Of a stretch of 9,419 bases of DNA, positions 1 through 6,207 are shown piece after piece. The translations under genes were made by a program, and so were the position numbers. Each line of letters starts with the position of its first letter. Position 1 is the stretch's first letter. Source of the stretch: Planctomycetaceae bacterium (lineage in GTDB: Bacteria; Planctomycetota; Planctomycetia; Pirellulales; Pirellulaceae); contig DNPC01000165.1 in NCBI GenBank assembly GCA_003501565.1, positions 1 to 9,419 on the forward strand, given 5' to 3'. The notes below the pieces were generated by a model. That model was not told where the DNA came from. It saw nothing but the letters and a program-made list of their open reading frames with translations, and did not search any database.

Positions 1-1114
1 AGCTTGTCTGGCGTCGTTCCTTCAGGCCGCGACCGCGCGCGATTCTCTGGGGGAACGAGCGAAATTTGCGCAAGAGGCTATCGACCAAGCCCTGTCGCTG
101 TCGGTGTGGCTGTGCGATATCTACAGCGCACAAGCTCTCGAAGCTCGCCGCAATAGCGAGGGCCGTTTGCCCACTCTGCTCGGGGCTTGTCTATCTGAGC
201 CCGACATCTCAAGCGTGCAAAAAACACTTGGCAAGACGTTCAACTGCGTCAACGTGGTTCCAAGCCTCGCGAACGTAGAATCAGAGTCCGGACGCCAGGA
301 CTTCAGCGTGTTCGACTCCCAGATCGAATGGGCAAACGCTCAAGGCAAAAAAGTCTGCGCTGGACCTTTAGTCAACTTCGGTCCCGGGGGTCTACCCAAG
401 TGGATGGTATTGCTATCCGAAGGATTTGAAAGCGTCTACAACGCGGCCTGCCAGCACGCAAGAGCATGCACCGAAAGATACCGGGGAAAAGTGCACATTT
501 GGAATTGTGCTGCCGGCCTGAATATCCCCGGCGACCTGCGATGGACCGACGAAGAAACGCTACGATTAGCTGTCGGGATCATCGATACCATACGCCAATC
601 CGACGATCGGTGCCCGGTGCTACTCACCATCGATCAGCCCTGGTGCGAATACTTGCGTAACGACAACGAAGGCATATCGCCGATTAACTTCGCAGATGCG
701 CTCATAAGGGCTGACCTGGGACTTGGCGGCGTGGCACTGGATCTGGATTTTGCGCAACGGGAATTCGACTACTACCGTGACCCTATTGAAGTAAGCCATC
801 TTATTGACCGCTGGAGCATGCTCGGCCTGCCGTTAATGGTCAACCTTACTTGGCCTTTGGATACAGATTCTGACGGATCGGATACAGCCGCCCCGGCCAA
901 CGGCACCGACGATCCACCCACAAGGTTTAGTGCCGAGACAATTGTCAAATTACTCTTAGCGAAGCCCAGTGTTCACGCGATCAACTGGAAATGCTTGCTG
1001 GATGGAAAAGAAGCCCAGGCAAATAGCTTACCGTGCGGGCTGTGGAACGGGCGCGGCAAACCCAATCCGCTGCTGAAACCGCTCGCGGAACTCCGCACCA
1101 AATTCTTGCACTAG
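1..1114 (+). CDS. GH10-like TIM-barrel protein, 5'-truncated, probably non-catalytic
   Basis: The reading frame is open from base 2 to the TAG at 1112-1114, so the true start lies upstream. A GTG at 104 is possible but unlikely to be the start, because the 34 codons before it read as sensible protein. The order of motifs matches glycoside hydrolase family 10 (xylanase-type) barrels: an FNCVNVVPSLANVE segment where GH10 has FNxVTxEN; WANAQGKKVCAGPLVNF and LPKW (about 329-403) where GH10 has the wA..nG..vrGHxLvWH and P-W segment; HIWNCAAGLN (494-523) at the WDVVNE acid/base strand; and GLWNGRGKPNPLLKPL near the C terminus, as in the LFDxxGxPKPAY end of GH10. The acid/base Glu aligns with Gly, and no TE motif is seen at the nucleophile strand (GLPLMVNLTWP, 824-856). 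An Asp/Ser-rich insert lies at about 860-928. The fold assignment is by eye. A sugar-binding or structural role is possible; the substrate is unknown. Confidence 0.65.
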   Translation, partial: ACLASFLQAATARDSLGERAKFAQEAIDQALSLSVWLCDIYSAQALEARRNSEGRLPTLLGACLSEPDISSVQKTLGKTFNCVNVVPSLANVESESGRQDFSVFDSQIEWANAQGKKVCAGPLVNFGPGGLPKWMVLLSEGFESVYNAACQHARACTERYRGKVHIWNCAAGLNIPGDLRWTDEETLRLAVGIIDTIRQSDDRCPVLLTIDQPWCEYLRNDNEGISPINFADALIRADLGLGGVALDLDFAQREFDYYRDPIEVSHLIDRWSMLGLPLMVNLTWPLDTDSDGSDTAAPANGTDDPPTRFSAETIVKLLLAKPSVHAINWKCLLDGKEAQANSLPCGLWNGRGKPNPLLKPLAELRTKFLH

Positions 1115-1191
1115 TCGGTCGGATATTAGCCAATCGCTTTTGGAGGGCGGGCAGTCAGAGTTCCGTCCTGCAGCAGCGTCAAAACCGCTGG
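1115..1191. other. Convergent intergenic gap
   Basis: These 77 bases separate the end of the GH10-like gene (plus strand) from the end of the catalytic M16 gene (minus strand). Both transcripts should stop near here, but I find no stem with a T run. The only inverted repeat is AACC-GCT-GGTT at 1183-1193, too short to be a terminator. Confidence 0.5.
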
Positions 1192-2406
1192 TTAGCAGAC
1201 CACTCTGACACGGGCCGACTGCTGACCGAGTGTTTCCCGGGCAACTGCCAGAACATCTTCCGGTTCAACAGCCTGATAACGCGATAGGACGACATCCAAT
1301 GGCTCGTAGCTGTTGCGGCACATCCATGATTGGCCTACGGCAAAAAGCCGGTTTGAGGGCTTCTCATCCGCCAAGATCAATCCGCTCGCGATCTTCTTCT
1401 TCGCCAATTCAATTTCACTGTCGGTCACACCTCGGTCGCAGACTTCTGCAATCACGCGTTCGAATACCTTTGCGTTGGCGGCTGCGTCCTCAGGCGCGCA
1501 ACACATGTACCCGAGCAGTCCACCACAATCATCAAACATCTGCGGCCAAATCGCTGCCGTTTCGGCGCGGCCGGTATCGATCAACTCCCAAAACAAGCGA
1601 CTTCCTGCGTCATCTGCGACAACCGTGCAAAGAATCCTCAGCGCGTAACGCGCTAAACTGTTGCGAGCCAAGCCAGGCCAGGCCATCACTTCATAGTGCT
1701 GGTGAATTGATTCTTTGGTTATCGTAGCCTCACCGTGCCCAAAGCTTGGCGGACTGCATTCCGTCGCAACGACTTTTTCTGGCCAGCCCTGGGCAAGCGT
1801 TGCCACTTGCTTGGCTAGTGCATCAAAATCCACGTTGCCGCTAACCACCAGGTACATGTTGTCTTGGGTGTACCGCTGGCTGTGATAGTCTCGCATCTGG
1901 CCGACGGGCATCTCGGCCACCGATTCCTCGGTCCCAAGAATACGAGTTGCCAACGGATGCTCGCCGAAGAATATCTCACTAAGTCGCTCAAACGCTCCGT
2001 ACGGCGGCTGATCATCGTACATCGCGATTTCTTCCAGAACGACCTGACGTTCGGTCTCGAACTCTTCTTCATTTAGAGTCGGCTGCATCAAGTCAGTTAA
2101 CAGGTCCACTGCCTGGAACTGACAATCCGGGAGAACGGAAGCGTAGAAGACTGTTGCGTCTTCCGATGTGTAGGCATTCGAATGCGCTCCCAAGTGATCA
2201 AGCTCACGATTTACTTGTTCTGCGGTTCGACGTGCCGTGCCTTTGAAAACCATGTGCTCCAAGAAATGACTCACGCCGGCGATCTGTGTTCTCTCATCAC
2301 GAGAACCCGTTTTGACGAACCAACCCATCGACAACGTCAGTGCGGTTGGGTCATGAAGCGCGACAATCTCAGGACCACCTTCGACTTTATGCGTTATAAG
2401 TTCCAT
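1192..2406 (-). CDS. M16 family zinc metallopeptidase, catalytic subunit
   Basis: This is a 404-residue protein of the M16B (processing-peptidase-like) type. It carries the inverted zinc motif HFLEH at residues 47-51 (in GVSHFLEHMVFKGT). The distal glutamate ligand lies about 75 residues later, in VVLEEIAMY (E125/E126). The N-terminal half is therefore expected to bind zinc and cleave peptides. The C-terminal half contains SRLFWELIDTGRAETAAIW, where the usual REKRGLxYSV Arg/Tyr segment is degenerate and the Tyr is missing. No signal peptide or membrane segment is visible, so it is probably cytoplasmic. It starts at an ATG 20 bases inside the end of the preceding M16 gene and has no clear Shine-Dalgarno sequence, which suggests translational coupling. 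Family knowledge: some bacterial M16B enzymes work as heterodimers of one zinc-binding and one non-zinc chain. The physiological substrate is unknown. Confidence 0.9.
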   Translation of the reverse strand: MELITHKVEGGPEIVALHDPTALTLSMGWFVKTGSRDERTQIAGVSHFLEHMVFKGTARRTAEQVNRELDHLGAHSNAYTSEDATVFYASVLPDCQFQAVDLLTDLMQPTLNEEEFETERQVVLEEIAMYDDQPPYGAFERLSEIFFGEHPLATRILGTEESVAEMPVGQMRDYHSQRYTQDNMYLVVSGNVDFDALAKQVATLAQGWPEKVVATECSPPSFGHGEATITKESIHQHYEVMAWPGLARNSLARYALRILCTVVADDAGSRLFWELIDTGRAETAAIWPQMFDDCGGLLGYMCCAPEDAAANAKVFERVIAEVCDRGVTDSEIELAKKKIASGLILADEKPSNRLFAVGQSWMCRNSYEPLDVVLSRYQAVEPEDVLAVARETLGQQSARVRVVC

Positions 2407-3637
2407 CCGGCAAATCCAAAGACTGTGAGCCCACGGTGACCAACGAGAAATTCTTAGGTAAGTTTTCGCAGAAGTGTTGTTTCAAAGATTCGCATGTCAG
2501 CGCATCAACACGACGGCATACTTCTTCGCGATCGGGCACTCGCCCCAAATAGAACCAATCCGAAGCAATCTGACTACTTCTCGCAGAAGACGATTCCTGC
2601 TCGAAGACTAACGAACTCTTGATTCGATTTTTTAACCGCTGAAGCTCGTCTTCGGTGATACCGTTCTTTAGTGAATCGATTGTCTCTAGCAGGACTTGCA
2701 ATGTTTCTTCGGCGCGGTTGGTTGTTGTGCCGGCGTAACACAATACGCTGCCGCGGCCAGCCAATGAGAAGCATGTCGCAAAGACAGAGTAGACCAATCC
2801 TCGTTTCTCACGAACCTCTGTAAACAATCGCGAACTCATCCCATCGCTGAGTACACCAACGAGCCCACGGGCTTGGTAGTACTCCGGATGTTCGTAGCTA
2901 ACGCTATCGTAGGCAAGTGCCAGATGTGTCTGATTGCTCGGATGATCGACATGGAGCGAGCCGAATTCGGGCTTCAATTCGGGTAACGCAACTTTCGGCT
3001 TTGGCGACCACTTGCCCAACAGCTCTTCAACGCGGTCGCAGAGCTCGTCCCAATCAAAACTCCCAGCCACTGCCAACAGGCTGCCAGACGGGGAATACGT
3101 CGACCGGAAAAATGCCTCGAGAGCTTCTGCACTCACCGCCTCCAGTCCCTCACGCGTGCCTTGTGAAATACGGCCGAAGGGTAGGGGATAGCGGAACCGT
3201 TTCAATTCACTGAAACAACGGTGTGAGGGTTCATCATCAAGGGCCCTCAGATCTTGCATGGCCAGTTGCAACGCGTCGTCAAGCTGATCGACAGGCAAGT
3301 GTGGTTCGAGGACCATTTTGCTGTACAGTTCGATGGTCGGCAGCAACGCCTCGCTGGGCATCGAGCAACTAAATGCCGAATGGTTGGTTGTGATCGAACT
3401 CCCGCGTTCTACGCCAAGCTCGTCCAAAGCCTCCAAGAACTGACGGCTAGAGTATTCTGCGCAGCCCCGTTGGACCATCTCGCTAGTCAGCGCTGCCAGG
3501 CCGTCCAAACCATCAGCTTCGTAACAAGTGCCTGCAGGCAATAGAAAAGTGAATGCGGCCGATCTAAGCCACGGCATAGGTTCACCGAGCAAGACCATAC
3601 CGTTGCTTAGCTGACGTTGGAGGAGCTGTTGCTTCAT
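2387..3637 (-). CDS. M16 family peptidase-like protein, non-catalytic partner subunit
   Basis: This is about 416 residues from the ATG at 3637. The frame also allows a GTG at 3667 (426 residues). I prefer the ATG because the chain then begins MKQQLLQRQLSNGMVLL, the usual short lead-in to the M16 LxNG strand; neither start has a good ribosome binding site. Where active M16 enzymes have HxxEH, this protein reads GLAALTSEMVQRG: both His and the Glu are replaced (Ala, Ser, Glu), so no zinc site is expected. Its C-terminal half keeps a well-formed GMSSRLFTEVREKRGLVYSV segment (residues about 266-285), the Arg/Tyr region that in M16 pairs binds substrate. It overlaps the downstream catalytic M16 gene by 20 bases, so the two are almost certainly made together. 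Inference: it is the substrate-binding half of a heterodimeric protease. No signal peptide is seen. Confidence 0.88.
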   Translation of the reverse strand: MKQQLLQRQLSNGMVLLGEPMPWLRSAAFTFLLPAGTCYEADGLDGLAALTSEMVQRGCAEYSSRQFLEALDELGVERGSSITTNHSAFSCSMPSEALLPTIELYSKMVLEPHLPVDQLDDALQLAMQDLRALDDEPSHRCFSELKRFRYPLPFGRISQGTREGLEAVSAEALEAFFRSTYSPSGSLLAVAGSFDWDELCDRVEELLGKWSPKPKVALPELKPEFGSLHVDHPSNQTHLALAYDSVSYEHPEYYQARGLVGVLSDGMSSRLFTEVREKRGLVYSVFATCFSLAGRGSVLCYAGTTTNRAEETLQVLLETIDSLKNGITEDELQRLKNRIKSSLVFEQESSSARSSQIASDWFYLGRVPDREEVCRRVDALTCESLKQHFCENLPKNFSLVTVGSQSLDLPDGTYNA

Positions 3638-3759
3638 AGAGAGGGAAGCCTTGCGCGGCCGGAGCACTTGAGAAGGACGAACGAGTGTAGATTACTCACC
3701 GCAATTCGATAAGGCGTGTCCATCCGCGCCAACAGCACGCCAGCGTCTACACATCACAG

Positions 3760-4077
3760 TTAACTATCGCCCCCTGAGTTGCCCTTTTTGGAGGCCTTAG
3801 AGCTTGAGCCGGAACCTGAGTCTTTTGATTTCTTACTATCCGAATTACCGGACGAAGCCGGCTTGTCCGCGGCCTTACCTTTCTTGTAGCTTTCGCTACG
3901 GTAATCGGTCTGATAAAAGCCAGAACCTTTAAAGACAACGGCCGCCCCCGTACCCATCAACCTACGTAACTTGAGCTTGCCACATTTGGGGCATTTGCGT
4001 TTCTTCGGCTCCTTGATCCCTTGAAACAGCTCAAAGGTGTGACCACATGCGTCGCATTCGTAATCGTAAGTCGGCAT
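3760..4077 (-). CDS. FmdB-family zinc-ribbon protein
   Basis: This is a 105-residue protein starting MPTYDYECDACG, the typical opening of the FmdB/CxxC_CxxC_SSSS family. Two CxxC pairs (C8/C11 and C29/C32) make a four-cysteine zinc ribbon. The family GSGFYQTDY segment follows at about residues 51-59, then a long Lys/Ser/Gly-rich, probably disordered tail to the end. The start at 4077 is chosen over a longer reading (to 4140) because the family always begins at MPxYxY and a GGGAG ribosome binding site (4084-4088) sits 6 bases upstream. Members are often called putative regulatory proteins after FmdB, but no general function is established. It lies 71 bases after grpE in the same direction, so it is probably cotranscribed with the co-chaperone genes. 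A role in proteostasis is inferred from position only. Confidence 0.9.
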   Translation of the reverse strand: MPTYDYECDACGHTFELFQGIKEPKKRKCPKCGKLKLRRLMGTGAAVVFKGSGFYQTDYRSESYKKGKAADKPASSGNSDSKKSKDSGSGSSSKASKKGNSGGDS

Positions 4078-4123
4078 TACTGACTCCCACACATTCTGCT
4101 GAACCGGCGATAACCCTGCCTCT

Positions 4124-4144
4124 ATTACCCAACTACCCAATTAC
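4124..4144. repeat. Short 8-base tandem repeat between grpE and the FmdB gene
   Basis: The units ATTACCCA, ACTACCCA and a partial ATTAC follow each other directly, giving about 2.6 copies of an 8-base period just past the grpE stop. It has no coding role and no stem-loop. It may be a slippage-prone intergenic filler. Confidence 0.5.
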
Positions 4145-4148
4145 TCTA

Positions 4149-4718
4149 CTACTCCGGGGCTCCGGTGCTAACCAGGACCGAGCTTGGCCGGACGACACGA
4201 TCGTGCAACTGGTAACCAACCGCTACTTCTTGGGCTACTAGTCCCTCGCCATGCTCTTCACTCGGCATCTGCCCGATAGCTTCGTGAACATTCGGATCGA
4301 ACTCGCAGCCAACGGCATCGATCACCTTGCAACCATATTTCTCCAGGACGCCTTCGATTTGGCTGCCGACCATTTTCACTCCATCACGGAGTGATTCGGC
4401 GTTACCGGCATCTCCCTCGGCAGCTTCCGTTGCTCTCTTTAGATTGTCGACCGCATCGAGCAGATCACGAATCAAATTCATATTTGCATATTTCAGCAAG
4501 CTCTCAGTCTCTCGCTGCATTCGCTTGCGATAATTTTCCATCTCCGCTTTGGCGCGCAGAGCTTCTTGCTGGGCTTCTCGCAACTGTTCTGCATCGGTCG
4601 GCGGAGTTGCAGAAACTTCCGGCGAATCATCTTCATCCTGCATGGCTTGATCAATTGCATTCTCAAAGCCAGCTGCCTCGGAATCATCCTCTGGTTTCGT
4701 CTCGTTCTCTTCTTGCAT
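4149..4718 (-). CDS. grpE: GrpE, nucleotide exchange factor for DnaK
   Basis: GrpE dimers release ADP from DnaK and so drive its substrate cycle in the cytoplasm. From the ATG at 4718 the protein has 189 residues, a normal GrpE length. It has an acidic, disordered N terminus (residues 1-40), a long helix forming the dimer coiled coil (about 44-110, with AEMENYRKR and LLDAVDNLKRA), and a C-terminal beta domain with FDPNVHEAI (about 140-148) and GYQLHDRVVRPSSVLVS (168-184), the GrpE signature that contacts the DnaK ATPase domain. Start choice: a GAGGA (4729-4733) lies 10 bases before this ATG. An in-frame ATG at 4748 and a TTG at 4760 have no such site but cannot be excluded. It follows dnaJ by 136 bases on the same strand. 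dnaK is not in the window. Confidence 0.95.
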   Translation of the reverse strand: MQEENETKPEDDSEAAGFENAIDQAMQDEDDSPEVSATPPTDAEQLREAQQEALRAKAEMENYRKRMQRETESLLKYANMNLIRDLLDAVDNLKRATEAAEGDAGNAESLRDGVKMVGSQIEGVLEKYGCKVIDAVGCEFDPNVHEAIGQMPSEEHGEGLVAQEVAVGYQLHDRVVRPSSVLVSTGAPE

Positions 4719-4854
4719 TAGACCCAGTTCCTCACTGAGAAAGTTCATTCTATGTTGCAATCAATTGTCCGAGCCAGCGGCTTCGGCTCCTGCCAGTGGC
4801 CTAGGCATCAGCTAGCGTATAGCTCTCTGGCGCTGGAAATCACAGCCACACTGT

Positions 4855-6012
4855 TTACCGCTTGGCTTCGTCAGTCGCTTCGTCTTGTGTAAAGTAGTCA
4901 ACCACACGCTCGAAGAACGACTTACGATGCGGCGTTACGTGTTCGTCTTCGAGTTCCGCAAGTTGCCTTAATATTTCTTCTTGGGCAGCGCTAACTTTCT
5001 TGGGTATCTCGACGAAAGTCTGCACCAACAAATCACCCTTCACTCCACTTCGTGGGTCCGGCATTCCTTCGCCACGAATCTGAAAGACTTCCCCACTTTG
5101 CGTGCCGCCGGGTATCTCGAGCATGCGACGCCCCGAAAGCGTCGGAATTTCAATTTCAGTGCCGAGAACCGCCTGGGAATAGGTGAGTGGCAGCTGCAGA
5201 ACTAGATCACTGCCCTCGCGGCGAAACACGCTGTGTGGGCGAATTTGAATAAAGCAATACGCATCACCGGACGGCCCACCGTCGGGACTTGCCTGTCCCT
5301 CGTTAGCCAGGCGTACACGCATGCCGTCGTCAACGCCTGCGGGGATCGCGACGTCCAACGCCACTTCTCGCGGGACAACCCCATTACCATCGCAGTCGAC
5401 ACACGGCGTTGTAATAATCTTCCCTGTCCCACGACACTGTGGACACGTCGTTTGTACTCTTAGAATTCCCGTCGCTTGGACAACTTGCCCCCGACCTCGA
5501 CATGGCGCACAAACCTTTGGCTCCGAGCCTGGCCGAGCTCCGGTGCCATCGCAGGTCTCACAGACATCGTGGCGTGTCAGCGAGACACGTTTGCGTACAC
5601 CGGTTGCGGCCTCCTCCAGATCAAGTGTGACGTCACAGCGTACATCAGCCCCCTTGCGTACTCGGGAACGTCCGCCGCCACGGCCGCCAAAGAAATCCTC
5701 GAAGATACTGCCACCAAAGATGTCGCCAAAGGCTTCGAAGATATCACCGACGTCGTGAAACCCGCCGCCACCCGCCGGCCCACCAGCTCCGACACCTGCA
5801 TGTCCAAACTGATCGTAGCGAGCCCGTTTCTCATCGTTGCTTAGAACTTCGTAAGCTTCCGCAGCTTCTTTGAATTTCGCGATCGCCTCTTCATCATCCG
5901 GATTGCTATCCGGGTGATACTTGATCGCCAACTTGCGGTAGGCGCGCGCCAAATCCTTCGAAGAAATATCGCGTTCGACGCCTAGCACTTCATAGTAGTC
6001 GCGTTTAGACAT
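4855..6012 (-). CDS. dnaJ: DnaJ, Hsp40 co-chaperone (type I)
   Basis: DnaJ delivers unfolded clients to DnaK and stimulates its ATPase. The 385-residue protein is a complete class I DnaJ. The J domain is at residues 1-70 with HPD at 33-35, followed by a Gly/Phe-rich linker (about 71-118). Four CxxCxGxG zinc-finger repeats follow (CETCDGTG 151-158, CAPCRGRG 168-175, CPQCRGTG 190-197, CVDCDGNG 204-211), then the two C-terminal substrate-binding beta domains. All eight zinc cysteines are present. The start at 6012 (MSKRDYYEVLG) fits the family and has AGGA (6017-6020) just upstream; a longer in-frame reading to 6057 adds 15 residues unlike any J domain. It is the first gene after a strong terminator, so it probably has its own promoter. 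Confidence 0.97.
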   Translation of the reverse strand: MSKRDYYEVLGVERDISSKDLARAYRKLAIKYHPDSNPDDEEAIAKFKEAAEAYEVLSNDEKRARYDQFGHAGVGAGGPAGGGGFHDVGDIFEAFGDIFGGSIFEDFFGGRGGGRSRVRKGADVRCDVTLDLEEAATGVRKRVSLTRHDVCETCDGTGARPGSEPKVCAPCRGRGQVVQATGILRVQTTCPQCRGTGKIITTPCVDCDGNGVVPREVALDVAIPAGVDDGMRVRLANEGQASPDGGPSGDAYCFIQIRPHSVFRREGSDLVLQLPLTYSQAVLGTEIEIPTLSGRRMLEIPGGTQSGEVFQIRGEGMPDPRSGVKGDLLVQTFVEIPKKVSAAQEEILRQLAELEDEHVTPHRKSFFERVVDYFTQDEATDEAKR

Positions 6013-6068
6013 CAGTTCCTGTCGGCTTTCGAAGTATCGATTATCGTGCTGTTGCAACAGCTTGCAGT
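6013..6068 (-). promoter_or_regulatory. Candidate dnaJ promoter with embedded palindrome
   Basis: A GATAAT hexamer (6040-6045, minus strand) matches five of six bases of the sigma-70 -10 box. It would put the transcript start near 6033, giving a leader of about 21 bases with AGGA before the dnaJ ATG. No convincing -35 box lies at 17 bases; the region there overlaps a 14-base perfect palindrome. The location, between an upstream terminator and dnaJ, is what supports a promoter here. It is a prediction from sequence only. Confidence 0.35.
6048..6061. promoter_or_regulatory. 14-base perfect palindrome upstream of dnaJ, possible operator
   Basis: GCTGTTGCAACAGC is identical to its own reverse complement over 14 bases. 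It sits 36 bases before the dnaJ ATG and immediately upstream of the GATAAT -10 candidate, where a bound dimeric regulator would block or help RNA polymerase. It matches neither CIRCE (TTAGCACTC-N9-GAGTGCTAA) nor the LexA CTGT-N8-ACAG spacing. No regulator can be assigned. Confidence 0.35.
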
Positions 6069-6092
6069 AACGATCTGAACTGCTTGCCTCGG

Positions 6093-6127
6093 AAAAAGGC
6101 CACGTTCGGTTAAGAACGTGGCCTTTT
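6093..6127 (-). terminator. Intrinsic terminator after groEL
   Basis: Bases 6094-6107 and 6114-6127 form a perfect 14-base-pair inverted repeat around a six-base loop, with GGCCACGTTC as its GC-containing core. On the minus strand the stem ends in a run of five T (6097-6093), the normal form of a rho-independent terminator. It lies 81 bases past the groEL stop and 81 bases before dnaJ. It therefore splits the chaperonin genes from the dnaJ-grpE unit, although read-through is possible. The arms carry A/T runs on both sides, so it could also stop plus-strand transcription. Confidence 0.9.
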
Positions 6128-6207
6128 GAACGTTTCCAGCACTGGAAGTCTCAGCTCCACATCTCAGGGTTTTTGCTCCCCTTTACCTGCGGAGTATTCG
6201 CCGTTGA

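Noticed and set aside
3638..3759. Possible promoter before the M16 pair (TTATCG, 17 bases, TACACT on the minus strand)
   Set aside because: Only three of six and four of six consensus bases match, which is no better than chance in a gap of this size.
4749..4854. Small inverted repeats in the dnaJ-grpE gap (AGCTA-N5-TAGCT at 4810-4824; GAGCC-N9-GGCTC)
   Set aside because: The stems are only five base pairs with no T run, so they are not convincing as terminators or operators.
5321..5844. Overlapping plus-strand reading frames of 145 and 122 residues opposite dnaJ
   Set aside because: They are low-complexity Pro/Thr/Arg/Ser-rich shadows of the DnaJ Gly-rich and zinc-finger region.
6134..6147. 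Inverted repeat TTCCAG-CA-CTGGAA downstream of groEL
   Set aside because: It is a six-base stem with a two-base centre, weak as a hairpin, and sits beside a much stronger terminator that explains transcription end.
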